From: Candidatus Roizmanbacteria bacterium | Lineage (GTDB): Bacteria > Patescibacteriota > Microgenomatia > UBA1406 > GWC2-37-13 | Assembly (NCBI GenBank): GCA_016215445.1 | Contig: JACRJL010000001.1 | Span: 124,001 to 188,000 of the forward strand | Direction of reading: 5' to 3' | Length of the DNA stretch: 64,000 nucleotides | In this document: piece by piece, positions 31,961-40,669 of the stretch | Layout: every line of letters starts with the position of its first letter | How positions within the stretch are numbered: the stretch's first letter is position 1 | Translations under genes and position numbers: made by a program | Notes under the pieces: model-generated | What the model was told of the DNA's origin: nothing | What the model saw: the letters and a program-made list of their open reading frames with translations, nothing else | The model's database searches: none

Positions 31961-33232
31961 TTGAAAATTAAGTTTCCTCTTATTATCGTTGGCTCCCAGT
32001 GGGGTGATGAAGGCAAAGGCAAAGTAGTCGATTTATTGTCCGATCGGGCCAGCCACGTTGTCCGCTACAACGGAGGCAATAATGCTGGTCACTCGGTTGT
32101 TTTAGCCGTCGAAAAATTCAAACTGTCGCTTCTTCCATCGGGAGTGCTTCGGAGAAAGAAACTTTTTCTATCTCATGGAGTAGTAATCGACCCGAAAATT
32201 TTACTTGACGAGATTGCTCTTTTTGAAAAAAGAAAAATAAAGGTCAACTTGATGATTGATCCCCGCGTGAACATAGTCATGCCTTATCACAAGGCACTCG
32301 ATGCCGCAACCGAGATCTGGAAGGGTAAAAAAGCCACCGGAAGCCTGCATCTGGGCATAGGTTATACTTACGAGGACAAGAATAATCGTTTCGGAGTTAG
32401 GTTTGAAGACTTGATTGCCCCAAACGCTCTAAAAGAAAGACTTGAATTGATTTTTCCTTTAAAAAAACTTCAGATCGAAAAAGTCTACGGCCAGAAATTT
32501 TCTTCAACTATTAAAGAAATATACAAAGAATATGTAAATTATGGAAAAAAGCTAAAAAAATATTTGGGCGATGTTTCTTTTACTTTGACAAAGGCGATTA
32601 AAAAAGAAAGAGTTCTTTTTGAAGGCGCCCACGGGACATTCCTGGACGGTATCTTCGGCACCTATCCTTATACAACAGCCGTTTATACGATTGCCGGTGG
32701 TGTTTTTCCTTATGTCGGGCTGCCGCCCCAAAAGATTTATTCACTCGGAGTCGTTAAAGCTTACACAACCCGGGTCGGCAACGGACCTTTTCCAACTGAA
32801 CTACTCGATAGTACAGGTGAAAAAATCAGACAGGTCGGTGGCGAATTCGGGACAGTTTCAAAAAGGCCGAGGAGGTGCGGTTGGCTCGATCTATGTTTAG
32901 TCAGGACGGCAATACGTTTGTCTGGTTTTGATTATTTGGCGATCACTAAGCTTGATGTTTTGTCAGGTCTTGATAGAATTAAGGTCTGTATCGGTTATAA
33001 AATCGGAAAGAAAACCATTCGGGAAGTTCCGGCCATGATGTCTGATTTCGGCAAATGCACGCCCATTTATAAAGAATTTAAGGGCTGGAAAGAGGATATT
33101 TCCAAGATTAAAAAGCTTGAAAAACTGTCCCTTGAAGCCAAGACTTATCTTAAATATATTGAAAAACAATTAGAAGTTCCAGTTAAGATCATTTCCGTTG
33201 CCGCGGAAAGAAGTTCCAATATTTTATTATGA
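31961..33232 (+). CDS. purA: Adenylosuccinate synthetase (TTG start)
   Basis: 423 residues. The GTP-binding P-loop GSQWGDEGKGK is at 11-21, and NGGNNAGHSVV follows with the IMP-contact residues. Later HGTFLDGIFGTYPYTT and KRPRRCGWLDL match PurA. It converts IMP and aspartate to adenylosuccinate with GTP. The distance of the P-loop from the N-terminus in the family fixes the start near here, and the only available codon is TTG at 31961. The start lies 13 bases after a palindromic element and shares the string AAAAATTGAAAAT with the region before carA. Its last codons overlap guaB by ATGA. Confidence 0.92.
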   Translation: MKIKFPLIIVGSQWGDEGKGKVVDLLSDRASHVVRYNGGNNAGHSVVLAVEKFKLSLLPSGVLRRKKLFLSHGVVIDPKILLDEIALFEKRKIKVNLMIDPRVNIVMPYHKALDAATEIWKGKKATGSLHLGIGYTYEDKNNRFGVRFEDLIAPNALKERLELIFPLKKLQIEKVYGQKFSSTIKEIYKEYVNYGKKLKKYLGDVSFTLTKAIKKERVLFEGAHGTFLDGIFGTYPYTTAVYTIAGGVFPYVGLPPQKIYSLGVVKAYTTRVGNGPFPTELLDSTGEKIRQVGGEFGTVSKRPRRCGWLDLCLVRTAIRLSGFDYLAITKLDVLSGLDRIKVCIGYKIGKKTIREVPAMMSDFGKCTPIYKEFKGWKEDISKIKKLEKLSLEAKTYLKYIEKQLEVPVKIISVAAERSSNILL

Positions 33233-34662
33233 AAATATTAGAAGGATTGACCTACGATGACGTTTTACTAATTCCTCAAAAGTCCTACATCGACCACAGA
33301 TCTGATGTCTCGACAAAAACACGTCTTACTCGTCACATCAGCCTAAATCTTCCTTTTGTCTCGGCCAATATGGATACGGTGACAGAAGCAGAGATGGCCA
33401 TTGCCTTGGCACGAGAAGGCGGGATCGGAATCATCCATCGGTTTATGACGGTTGAGGAACAGGTGGAACAAGTAAAAAAAGTTAAAAGAAACGAAGGCTT
33501 TATTTTGGGTAATCCATATACTGTAACTTCGGATACGCCTTTGATAAAGATCATCAATAAAGCCAAGAAAAACGGCGTTGACGGTTTTTTGGTCGTCGAT
33601 GAAAAAAACAGATTGGTTGGAATTTTGAGTAAGCGGGACTATTCTTTTGAAACCGATTTGGCCCAGAAGACAGCAGACTTAATGACGCCAATAAAGCGCC
33701 TTATAACAGGAAAAATGGGAATAAAAGCAGAAGCGGTAAAAAAAATTTTTAGCGGAAACAAAATAGAAAAATTGCCGTTAGTTGACAAGGACGGCGTTTT
33801 GAAAGGTCTTATAACGGCCCGGGCGATAAAAAATTACGAAAAATTTCCGACTTCGACAAAAGACAAGAATGGCAGGTATTTGGTTGGGGCCGCAGTTGGG
33901 GTTGTAAAAGATTATCTTGAAAGGGCAGAAGCCTTGATTAATGCCGGTTGTGACGTGATTGTCGTTGACGTCGCCCACGGACATAATAATGTAGCAATGC
34001 GCGCGATTGCTTCCTTAAGAAAAAAATTCAAGAATGTTGATTTGATAGGAGGAAATGTGGCAACGGCAGAAGGAGCCCGTGATCTTATAAAGATGGGGGT
34101 TGATGCAGTCAAGGTTGGGATCGGGCCAGGCGGACTTTGTACTACCAGGATGGTTGCCGGTGTCGGAGTTCCTCAGTTTACCGCTGTATCAGAGTGTAGT
34201 GCGGTTGCTAAAAGATATGGAGTACCTGTTATAGCCGATGGCGGGACAAACTATCCGGGCGATATGGCAAAAGCTTTGGCAGCCGGCGGTTCGACCTGCA
34301 TGTTGGCCGGATGGTTTGCCGGAACCGACGAGTCGCCGGGAGGAATAATTATGAGAAAAGGTATGAAGTTCAAAGTCCACCGAGGGAGCGCGTCTTTTTT
34401 GGCAACAGCTGATAGGAAGATGGAACTGGAAAATAATACAGAGCAGCAGCTCAATACAATTGTTCCCGAGGGAGTCGAAGCAATGGTTCCCTATAAAGGA
34501 AAGGTGTCAGATGTTGTCTACCAGCTGACAGGTGCTTTAAAAAGCGGTATGAGCTATTGCAATGCCAAGACGATTCCGGAGCTTTGGAAAAATGCCCGTT
34601 TTGTCAAAGTAACCGAAGCAGGGTTCAGGGAAAGCAAGAGCCATAATGTTGAAGAACTGTAA
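33229..34662 (+). CDS. guaB: IMP dehydrogenase/GMP reductase family protein with CBS pair
   Basis: 477 residues, the family's usual length. An N-terminal barrel piece ([20 protein letters not shown]), a CBS pair (about 90-205), then the second barrel part with IMP loop [20 protein letters not shown] (catalytic Cys about 304). The flap region reads [14 protein letters not shown], where IMP dehydrogenases have RGMGSLGAM, and I do not see the usual Arg-Tyr dyad. The paralogue at 34665 has the RGMGS motif but no CBS pair. One of the two may be a GMP reductase; which one makes XMP is undecided. Coupled to purA (ATGA). Confidence 0.8.
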   Translation: MKILEGLTYDDVLLIPQKSYIDHRSDVSTKTRLTRHISLNLPFVSANMDTVTEAEMAIALAREGGIGIIHRFMTVEEQVEQVKKVKRNEGFILGNPYTVTSDTPLIKIINKAKKNGVDGFLVVDEKNRLVGILSKRDYSFETDLAQKTADLMTPIKRLITGKMGIKAEAVKKIFSGNKIEKLPLVDKDGVLKGLITARAIKNYEKFPTSTKDKNGRYLVGAAVGVVKDYLERAEALINAGCDVIVVDVAHGHNNVAMRAIASLRKKFKNVDLIGGNVATAEGARDLIKMGVDAVKVGIGPGGLCTTRMVAGVGVPQFTAVSECSAVAKRYGVPVIADGGTNYPGDMAKALAAGGSTCMLAGWFAGTDESPGGIIMRKGMKFKVHRGSASFLATADRKMELENNTEQQLNTIVPEGVEAMVPYKGKVSDVVYQLTGALKSGMSYCNAKTIPELWKNARFVKVTEAGFRESKSHNVEEL

Positions 34663-34664
34663 TT

Positions 34665-35783
34665 ATGAATAAGCTAATAAAAAATAAAATTGTCGGCCAG
34701 GGAATTACTTTTGATGACGTCTTGCTCTTGCCGGATTACAGCAATTTCTCCAGAAACGAAATCGACCTGAAAACAAAACTGACAAGGAAAATCTCACTTG
34801 AAATTCCTTTTGTTTCCGCTCCAATGGATACTGTAACGGAGAGCGGATTGGCGATTGAACTGGCTAGACTTGGCGGGATTGGAATAATCCACCGTAATTT
34901 AACAATCAATTCACAGGCTGAAGAAGTAAAAAAGGTGTTAAACAAAAAATTAAAAGTCGGAGCAGCCGTCGGGGCCAATGAAGGTTATAAAGAAAGAGCT
35001 GAAGCGCTGATTAAATCTGAAGTGAGTGTTTTAATCATTGATTCAGCACATGGTCATGCTCAGAAAATTATAGACGCGGTTAAATATATAAAAAGAAAAT
35101 ATCCAAAAACACAGGTCGTCGCCGGGAATATTGCTACGGCAAAAGCGGCCGAGATTCTTATTAAGGCCGGCGCCGATGGGTTGAGAGTCGGTATGGGACC
35201 AGGCGCAATTTGTACGACAAGGATAATTTCCGGAATGGGAGTCCCTCAAGTAACTGCCTTGATTGAGACTTGTTCAGTAGCCCAAAAATATGATGTACCA
35301 ATAATTGCCGACGGCGGCATAAAATATTCGGGGGACATGGTAAAGGCGTTGGGTTTTGGCGCTTCAACTTTGATGATGGGAAGCTTTTTCGCTTCGGCAA
35401 AAGAATCTCCTGGAAAATTAGTCAAAATTAAAAAAGGCGGCAAAAGCCAACTTTATAAAGAATACAGGGGAATGGGTTCAATTGGAGCCATGAAAAAAGG
35501 AGCGAAAATAAAATCCGAAGATGAATTTCACGGAAAACATTACAAGGATAGGGTTTTAGTTTCAGAAGGAGTAGAGGGGTTAGTTCGGGTCAAGGGAACG
35601 ACAAAACAGTTAGTAGAACAGGCTATTGGAGGGATAAAATCGGGGATGTACTATGTTGGTTTAAAAAATATTAAGGAATTGCATGAAAAAGCCAAATTTC
35701 TGCAGATTACTCAAGCTTCACTTACAGAGAGTCATCCGCATAATTTACTAATCACCAATTCGGGAGAAAATTATAGTCATTGA
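34665..35783 (+). CDS. Second IMPDH-like protein lacking the CBS domains
   Basis: 372 residues. It starts with [20 protein letters not shown], lacks the roughly 120-residue CBS insertion, and has the loop [19 protein letters not shown] (Cys about 183) and flap [14 protein letters not shown]-terminal [20 protein letters not shown] is like IMPDH ends, with the potassium-site region. The dyad position reads SEDEF instead of SDRYF. It directly follows guaB (2-base gap). Either IMP dehydrogenase with a trimmed regulatory domain or GMP reductase is possible; the flap favours IMPDH. Confidence 0.75.
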   Translation: MNKLIKNKIVGQGITFDDVLLLPDYSNFSRNEIDLKTKLTRKISLEIPFVSAPMDTVTESGLAIELARLGGIGIIHRNLTINSQAEEVKKVLNKKLKVGAAVGANEGYKERAEALIKSEVSVLIIDSAHGHAQKIIDAVKYIKRKYPKTQVVAGNIATAKAAEILIKAGADGLRVGMGPGAICTTRIISGMGVPQVTALIETCSVAQKYDVPIIADGGIKYSGDMVKALGFGASTLMMGSFFASAKESPGKLVKIKKGGKSQLYKEYRGMGSIGAMKKGAKIKSEDEFHGKHYKDRVLVSEGVEGLVRVKGTTKQLVEQAIGGIKSGMYYVGLKNIKELHEKAKFLQITQASLTESHPHNLLITNSGENYSH

Positions 35784-35807
35784 CAAATAGGAAAAACCTG
35801 GGATAAT
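35780..35807 (+). promoter_or_regulatory. Promoter of the phosphoribosyltransferase-guaA unit
   Basis: TTGACA (35780-35785) overlapping the stop region of the upstream gene, 16 bases, GATAAT (35802-35807). Expected start about 35815, ten bases before a short leader ORF. Confidence 0.7.
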
Positions 35808-35824
35808 TTTTTTATTAAAAAATC

Positions 35825-35851
35825 ATGAAATTTGATTTTACAATTGATTAG
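35825..35851 (+). CDS. Eight-codon leader peptide (MKFDFTID) of purine attenuator
   Basis: ATG 35825 to TAG 35851 directly after the promoter, without a Shine-Dalgarno. The stop codon is seven bases before the terminator stem, so a terminating ribosome would cover part of the hairpin. The same layout precedes pyrB. Confidence 0.45.
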   Translation: MKFDFTID

Positions 35852-35886
35852 AAAATCTAATCGGCCCATTGCGGCCGATTTTTTTT
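35846..35886 (+). terminator. Attenuator: alternative hairpin and intrinsic terminator before the phosphoribosyltransferase gene
   Basis: Terminator stem AATCGGCC/GGCCGATT (35859-35880) with a six-base loop and a run of eight T (35879-35886) that ends exactly at the ATG of the next gene. An upstream hairpin GATTAGA/TCTAATC (35846-35862) shares four bases with the terminator stem, so the two compete. Confidence 0.75.
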
Positions 35887-36591
35887 ATGGTAGCCACGAC
35901 TGTGGAAGGTTTTAGAATCCAAGAATTAAATAGTATGAGATCAAGTTTAGCCAAATACATAGAATCTAAAGCGAAAGTAGTCAACGCCGAGATAGGATAT
36001 GTTTCCATAGAAGAAATTAACCACCGGGTTGACTCGAAGATACTAAAAAGTTCAGCCGAAATTACCAAAGGTTTATTTTTAGATCACCTTTCCCGAGACT
36101 TAAGTCCTGAAGTAGTAATAGGAGTTCCAAATAGAGGAAAAGAGTTTGCTACGGCGTTGGGACTTGAAACAGGATTACCGATTGGCATTTCCGATAGGTC
36201 AGAGATAAAGGAAGGTCAGAGTCTTGAATTCAGTGCAGATTATATAGAGAAAGATGATTCGATAATAATCAACGGTATTCCCTCGTTTACGCAAAAGGGA
36301 AAATTTTTTACCCATAAGATTCGCGGTTTAAAACCCGGATCAACTGTTTTGGTCGCGGACGATTTTTCAGCAACGGGTTCTGTCACAGAATATTATGTTA
36401 GAGCTTTTGAGCATTTAGGAATTACACCGGTATTTGTTTACTTGGTTGCCAAGGATTTCGATGGTTCTAATCCGCCTCAGCAAGGATATAGGAAAAATAA
36501 AGAAAAAGGTTTGCCTGTTTTTGCCGTAGTCAGATTGACAGAAATAGAAGATGGTCGTGTTAAGGTAACTTCAGATGATATAACAATATGA
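35887..36591 (+). CDS. Purine phosphoribosyltransferase (xanthine/adenine type)
   Basis: 234 residues from ATG 35887, which lies right behind the terminator U-run; the TTG-started longer frame runs through the terminator stem and is rejected. The PRPP motif is VLVADDFSATGS (about 155-166) and INHRVDS (about 42-48) resembles the NHQIDP region of xanthine phosphoribosyltransferase. It would salvage xanthine, hypoxanthine or a related base to the nucleotide with PRPP. The gene overlaps guaA by ATGA, consistent with XMP supply to GMP synthase. Expression is probably set by the attenuator. The C-terminal part (KNKEKGLPVFAVVRLTEIED) is unusual for Xpt, so the base specificity is uncertain. Confidence 0.75.
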   Translation: MVATTVEGFRIQELNSMRSSLAKYIESKAKVVNAEIGYVSIEEINHRVDSKILKSSAEITKGLFLDHLSRDLSPEVVIGVPNRGKEFATALGLETGLPIGISDRSEIKEGQSLEFSADYIEKDDSIIINGIPSFTQKGKFFTHKIRGLKPGSTVLVADDFSATGSVTEYYVRAFEHLGITPVFVYLVAKDFDGSNPPQQGYRKNKEKGLPVFAVVRLTEIEDGRVKVTSDDITI

Positions 36592-38114
36592 TTATCATCG
36601 TTGATTTTGGTTCCCAGACAACTCATTTGATCGGACGGAGGATTAGGGATTTGGGAGTAAGTGCGGAAATCGTTCTTCCTCAAGATGCGTTGACTTCGAT
36701 TAATCGAAGTCGGTCAAAAGGTATTATTTTATCCGGTGGGCCGGCCTCGGTTTACGGCGAAAAAGCACTCTTGGTTGATAAAAAAATCTTTGATTTGGGC
36801 ATTCCAATTTTAGGAATCTGTTATGGCTTGGAAGTAGTTGGACACGTTTTGGGAGGTAAGATAAAATCAGGAGTTAAGAAAGAGTATGGTCCTACTCACT
36901 TTTATTTAAAAAAAGATTGTCAGCTTTTTTCCGGTTGGAAAAATAATAAAAAAGATTTTACCGTCTGGATGAGTCATTTTGACCAAGTTATTGAACTCCC
37001 TAAGAGGATGACAAAGGTCGGTTCGACAGCGACGGTTAAATATGCTGCTTTTGTCAATGAAGCGAAGAAAATCTATGCCATTATGTTTCATCCTGAAGTT
37101 CACCATACTCAATACGGCAGGGAAATATTGAGTAACTTTGCTTTAAAAATCTGTCAAGAAAATCCTATGATAGATCAAAAAAAGATCGAAGAAATCAAAA
37201 AGTTTCTTAAGGAAAAAGTTAAAGACGGCAAAGTTGTTTGCGCTCTATCTGGCGGAATCGATTCGTCGGTTGCTGCTTATTTAACCTACGAGGTCATAGG
37301 GAAAAAACTTTCTTGTTTTTATCTTGATACCGGCCTGATGAGAGAAGGTGAAACAGAAGAAATAAAAAACACTTTTAGAAAAAAATTGAAACTACCTTTA
37401 GTTATCATCGATGCGAAAAAAGATTTCCTAAAAAACTTAAAAGGAGTGGTTGATCCGGAATTAAAGAGAAAAATAATTGGTGAAACTTTTATTAGGGTTT
37501 TTGAAAGGGAGGCCAAGAAAATCAAAGCAAAAATCCTTGTACAAGGCACTATTTACCCTGACGTTATTGAGAGCCAAGGTACAAAACATTCTCATAAAAT
37601 TAAGACTCATCATAATGTCGGAGGATTACCAAAGAAGCATGGTTTCAAAATCGTCGAGCCATTAAGACAGTTTTATAAAGACGAAGTTAGAAAAATCGCT
37701 AAAGAGTTGAAATTTCCTAATTCAATAATCCATCGCCACGTTTTTCCCGGTCCGGGATTGGCCGTTCGCATCATCGGAGAAGTGACGGAAAAGAAGCTGG
37801 AAATTCTCAAAAAAGCTGACAGAATTGTTGTTGAGGAGATAAAAAAAGCCGGATTATACGATAAAATCTGGATGGCATTTGCCGTCTTTGCCGGAGTCAA
37901 ATCGACCGGCGTTATTGGAGATGAGAGGAAGTATGGAGAAACAATAGCAATTCGTTCTATCGAATCAAAAGATACGATGACGGCTGATTGGTCGAGGTTG
38001 CCTTATGGTGTTCTTGCCAGAATTTCCGAAAGAATTACTAACGAAGTCTTTGACGTTATTCGTGTCGTCTATGACATTACTACCAAACCTCCGGCGACTA
38101 TGGAATGGGAGTAG
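36588..38114 (+). CDS. guaA: GMP synthase (glutamine-hydrolysing)
   Basis: 508 residues. N-terminal class I amidotransferase domain: GICYGLE with Cys at about 79 and MFHPEVHHTQ with the His-Glu of the triad. Then the ATP pyrophosphatase domain with ALSGGIDSSVAAYL (about 219-232) and the C-terminal dimerisation domain ending KPPATMEWE. It aminates XMP to GMP. All motifs look intact. It is coupled to the phosphoribosyltransferase by ATGA and overlaps a small convergent ORF by 17 bases. Confidence 0.95.
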   Translation: MIIIVDFGSQTTHLIGRRIRDLGVSAEIVLPQDALTSINRSRSKGIILSGGPASVYGEKALLVDKKIFDLGIPILGICYGLEVVGHVLGGKIKSGVKKEYGPTHFYLKKDCQLFSGWKNNKKDFTVWMSHFDQVIELPKRMTKVGSTATVKYAAFVNEAKKIYAIMFHPEVHHTQYGREILSNFALKICQENPMIDQKKIEEIKKFLKEKVKDGKVVCALSGGIDSSVAAYLTYEVIGKKLSCFYLDTGLMREGETEEIKNTFRKKLKLPLVIIDAKKDFLKNLKGVVDPELKRKIIGETFIRVFEREAKKIKAKILVQGTIYPDVIESQGTKHSHKIKTHHNVGGLPKKHGFKIVEPLRQFYKDEVRKIAKELKFPNSIIHRHVFPGPGLAVRIIGEVTEKKLEILKKADRIVVEEIKKAGLYDKIWMAFAVFAGVKSTGVIGDERKYGETIAIRSIESKDTMTADWSRLPYGVLARISERITNEVFDVIRVVYDITTKPPATMEWE

Positions 38115-38340
38115 GTAAGGGTTTTCTTTTTTGAGCTTTTATAAGAGCTTTTAAATCTTTCGCAACCATAATTTCTGTATTTAATTTTCCAGGCTGTTCA
38201 GAATCTTCGTAATGAACAGTCACGGTACCTTTTTCTGGTCCTGGAGTAACTGTCATAATTTCCCCTCCTGTACTATGGAATATAGGCATTCCTGAAAGAG
38301 GACCATGCGAGATGAGTTTTCTCACGGACCTTTCTACCAT
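38098..38340 (-). CDS. Small hypothetical protein downstream of tRNA-Leu
   Basis: 80 residues, starting five bases after the 3' end of tRNA-Leu on the same strand, so it would be read from the tRNA promoter. Sequence MVERSVRKLISHGPLSGMPI has no known motif; a beta-like centre KGTVTVHYEDSEQPG and a Lys-rich end follow. There is no Shine-Dalgarno and it overlaps the end of guaA. It may be real, with the later Met codons as alternative starts, or a chance frame. Confidence 0.35.
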   Translation of the reverse strand: MVERSVRKLISHGPLSGMPIFHSTGGEIMTVTPGPEKGTVTVHYEDSEQPGKLNTEIMVAKDLKALIKAQKRKPLPTPIP

Positions 38341-38344
38341 AGAG

Positions 38345-38427
38345 TGGGTGAGGAGGGAGTCGAACCCTCACGGCCTTGCGACCATTAGTTTTTGAGACTA
38401 ACCTGTATGCCATTCCAGCACTCACCC
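38345..38427 (-). tRNA. tRNA-Leu (CAA)
   Basis: Minus strand: acceptor GGGTGAG/CTCACCC with A73, D arm with GGAATGG, anticodon stem TTAGT/ACTAA with loop CTCAAAA (anticodon CAA), a long variable arm (TGGTCGCAAGGCC) as in class II tRNAs, and T arm GAGGG/CCCTC with TTCGACT. CCA is not encoded. Confidence 0.95.
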
Positions 38428-38456
38428 TGGTTGTAATCCCTATTATAAAAAACCCA

Positions 38457-38485
38457 TTGACAAAAAGAAACTAAATCTTTAAAAT
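38457..38485 (+). promoter_or_regulatory. Promoter of the pyrimidine operon
   Basis: TTGACA (38457-38462), 17 bases, TAAAAT (38480-38485). The expected start is about 38492, ten bases before the leader ORF. Confidence 0.75.
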
Positions 38486-38501
38486 TCATTAGTTTAAAAT
38501 T

Positions 38502-38528
38502 ATGATTATCAACCTTTTTGAAAAATAG
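38502..38528 (+). CDS. Eight-codon leader peptide (MIINLFEK) of pyr attenuator
   Basis: ATG 38502 to TAG 38528, no Shine-Dalgarno. It contains the U-tract CTTTTTG, where polymerase could pause at low UTP. The stop codon lies six bases before the terminator stem, the spacing needed for a trailing ribosome to block the hairpin. Confidence 0.5.
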   Translation: MIINLFEK

Positions 38529-38534
38529 ATCTAA

Positions 38535-38559
38535 CCCCGCTAATGGCGGGGATTTTTTT
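38535..38559 (+). terminator. Intrinsic terminator (attenuator) before pyrB
   Basis: CCCCGC/GCGGGG with a five-base loop, then A and seven T. It is 19 bases before the pyrB ATG and downstream of the operon promoter, so it can only act as an attenuator or the end of a short leader RNA. Confidence 0.85.
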
Positions 38560-38578
38560 AATTGTTGATTAAGATTAT

Positions 38579-39541
38579 ATGCTTAGACCAATAAAAAATA
38601 ACTTCAAAGGAAAAGACGTTGTTTCCCTGGACCAGTTTGACAGTCAATCAATCATAAGGTTGTATAAGGAAACCGCCAGTATAAAAAAAATGTTTGAAAA
38701 AGGGCGATTTAAAAATCGCCCCTACAAAATACTCGACGGCAGGATCGCCGGGCTGATGTTTTATGAACCTTCGACACGGACATTTTCCTCAAACTCGGCG
38801 GCTTTCAAAAGGCTGGGTGGCCAGACAGTTGAACATCAAAATCCCTTGGTGACTTCATCCGCCGTCAAAGGTGAAACGATGGAGGACACGACGATGATGA
38901 TGGAGCAGTATTGTGACATTTTAGTCATCCGCCATCCTGTAAAAGGAACATTGGCAAAAGTGGCCCAAGTCGCCAGTATTCCGGTAATCAATGCCGGCGA
39001 CGGGATCGGGGAGCATCCCACCCAGGCTTTGCTTGACATGTTTACGATTTACGAAAAATTTGGTAAATTGACCGGATTGAAAGGATTGATGGCCGGTGAC
39101 ATGCTGAACGGTCGGACGGTTCATTCTTTAATCAGAGGTTTGTCAATCTTTCCCGGAAACACCGTCTATCTTTTGTCGCCGAAATCTCTCCGATTATCGA
39201 GAGATGAGTTCAAACTTTATTCACAAATGGGAGTAAAGTTAGTCGAGATTAATTCACTAAAACAAATTCCCGTAGACTGCCATTTTTGGTACTGGACTCG
39301 AGTACAAAAAGAGCGGTTTAGTGATAAAAAAGTCTATGAAAAGCTGAAGTTGAGTTTTATACTGACTAAAAAATTAGTAAGTGAAAAAGCTGGAAAAAAA
39401 ACATTGCTCATGCATCCTTTACCGAGAGTTGGCGAGATTGAAATAGCTGTTGACGGTGACCCGAGAGCGGTTTACTTAACAACCGAGGCTAAAAACGGAA
39501 TGTATGTTCGAATGGCTCTTTTTAAGTTAATTCTAAGATGA
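38579..39541 (+). CDS. pyrB: Aspartate carbamoyltransferase, catalytic chain
   Basis: 320 residues. The carbamoyl-phosphate site is YEPSTRTFSS (about 62-71), with HPVKGTL..., GEHPTQALLDM (about 145-155) and MHPLPRVGEI typical of ATCase. It forms N-carbamoyl-aspartate. No regulatory PyrI is seen. Residues around KKMFEKGRFKNRPYKIL are encoded by a mini-palindrome (38702-38725), a small extra piece before the first conserved motif. It is the first structural gene of the pyr operon, behind an attenuator. Confidence 0.95.
   Translation: MLRPIKNNFKGKDVVSLDQFDSQSIIRLYKETASIKKMFEKGRFKNRPYKILDGRIAGLMFYEPSTRTFSSNSAAFKRLGGQTVEHQNPLVTSSAVKGETMEDTTMMMEQYCDILVIRHPVKGTLAKVAQVASIPVINAGDGIGEHPTQALLDMFTIYEKFGKLTGLKGLMAGDMLNGRTVHSLIRGLSIFPGNTVYLLSPKSLRLSRDEFKLYSQMGVKLVEINSLKQIPVDCHFWYWTRVQKERFSDKKVYEKLKLSFILTKKLVSEKAGKKTLLMHPLPRVGEIEIAVDGDPRAVYLTTEAKNGMYVRMALFKLILR
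38702..38725. repeat. Mini-palindrome in pyrB (ends CCTAC)
   Basis: GGGCGATTT and AAATCGCCC face each other, followed by CCTAC. The same design (palindrome plus CCTAC) occurs in carB at 42243. It is read in frame. Confidence 0.65.
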
Positions 39542-39544
39542 TAG

Positions 39545-39623
39545 AAAGCTTCGATAACGAAATTTTTTGACACAGTGGGGCCCCTACCACAAAAGTGCAA
39601 AAAATTTGTTATCTTCGCTTTTA
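39545..39623. repeat. 80-bp palindrome family, copy C (between pyrB and carA)
   Basis: Left arm AAAGCTTCGATAACGAAATT, core CACAGTGGGGCCCCTACCAC, right arm GTGCAAAAAATTTGTTATC then TTCGCTTTT. It could fold in the mRNA as a long hairpin between cistrons. Confidence 0.9.
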
Positions 39624-39635
39624 AAAATTGAAAAT

Positions 39636-40667
39636 ATGCAAGGAAAATTAATTCTTAAAGACGGTTCTACATTTATCGGGACAAGTTTTGGTTACGAGGA
39701 AGCTAAAGCAGGAGAGTTGGTTTTTGCAACAGGAATGATAGGCTATCCGGAATCTTTGACAGATCCTTCCTACGAGGGACAGATTCTTGTAGCCACCTAT
39801 CCGATTTTAGGCAACTATGGTGTTCCTGATAAGAATTTTTGGGAGTCTTCCAGAATCCACGTTTCCGGTCTGGTTGTTTCCCAATACATCGATACCCCTT
39901 CTCACTTTGAAAGTAAGATGACTCTTTCTCAATGGTTGAAAAACGAAAAAGTTCCTGCGCTTATTGTTGATGATACAAGGTTTTTGACTCAACTTTTAAG
40001 GGATAAAGGAGCTAAATTGGCGAAGATAATTTTTGATAAAAATATAGAATTCTACGATCCTAATAAGGTGAACTTAGTGAATATAGTCTCTGTAAAAAAA
40101 GTCATCGTTGAAGGTAAGGGAGATAATACAGTTATTTTAATAGACTGCGGAGCAAAGGAAAATATTAGACGGAGCTTACTACACCGTAACATTAGATTGA
40201 TAACAGTGCCGTGGGATTATGACATTTTTAGTTTGAAGGAAAAGATCGACGGAGTGATAGTTTCGAATGGCCCGGGCGATCCGAAAATGGTTGAAAAAAC
40301 AATTGAAATCACAAAAGCGGTTATGGCCAAAAAAATTCCCCTTTTAGGGATTTGTTTAGGTAATCAAATCCTCGCCCTTGCCGCCGGAGGCGACACTTAC
40401 AAAATGAAGTTCGGACACCGCGGTCAAAACCAGCCGTGTGTCGAACAGGGCTCAAAGCGTTGTTATATCACGACCCAAAATCACGGATTTGCCATCGGAA
40501 AGATTCCAGTTGGTTTTAAACCCTGGTTTGTCAATGCTAATGACAAAACAAACGAGGGAATTGTTCACAAAAATTTGCCATTTATGTCGGTTCAGTTTCA
40601 CCCGGAAGCCAGTCCTGGGCCGATGGATACGGGATGGATATTCGATAAATTTTTAAATTATCTATGA
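39636..40667 (+). CDS. carA: Carbamoyl-phosphate synthase, small (glutaminase) subunit
   Basis: 343 residues from ATG 39636 (MQGKLILKDGSTFIG). A longer frame from 39567 is only translation of the palindromic repeat and is rejected. The N-terminal domain has GELVFATGMIGYPESLTDPS; the amidotransferase domain has GICLGNQILALAAGG with Cys at about 240 and VQFHPEASPGPMDT with His and Glu. It feeds ammonia to CarB. A pair of palindromes separates it from carB. Confidence 0.95.
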   Translation: MQGKLILKDGSTFIGTSFGYEEAKAGELVFATGMIGYPESLTDPSYEGQILVATYPILGNYGVPDKNFWESSRIHVSGLVVSQYIDTPSHFESKMTLSQWLKNEKVPALIVDDTRFLTQLLRDKGAKLAKIIFDKNIEFYDPNKVNLVNIVSVKKVIVEGKGDNTVILIDCGAKENIRRSLLHRNIRLITVPWDYDIFSLKEKIDGVIVSNGPGDPKMVEKTIEITKAVMAKKIPLLGICLGNQILALAAGGDTYKMKFGHRGQNQPCVEQGSKRCYITTQNHGFAIGKIPVGFKPWFVNANDKTNEGIVHKNLPFMSVQFHPEASPGPMDTGWIFDKFLNYL

Positions 40668-40669
40668 TT

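Noticed and set aside
34665-35783. Second IMPDH-like gene as an assembly duplicate
   Set aside because: Protein sequence and domain content differ throughout, so it is a true paralogue.
39567-39635. N-terminal extension of carA (MTQWGPYHKSAKN)
   Set aside because: It is a translation of the palindromic repeat; the CarA family begins at MQGKLILKDG.
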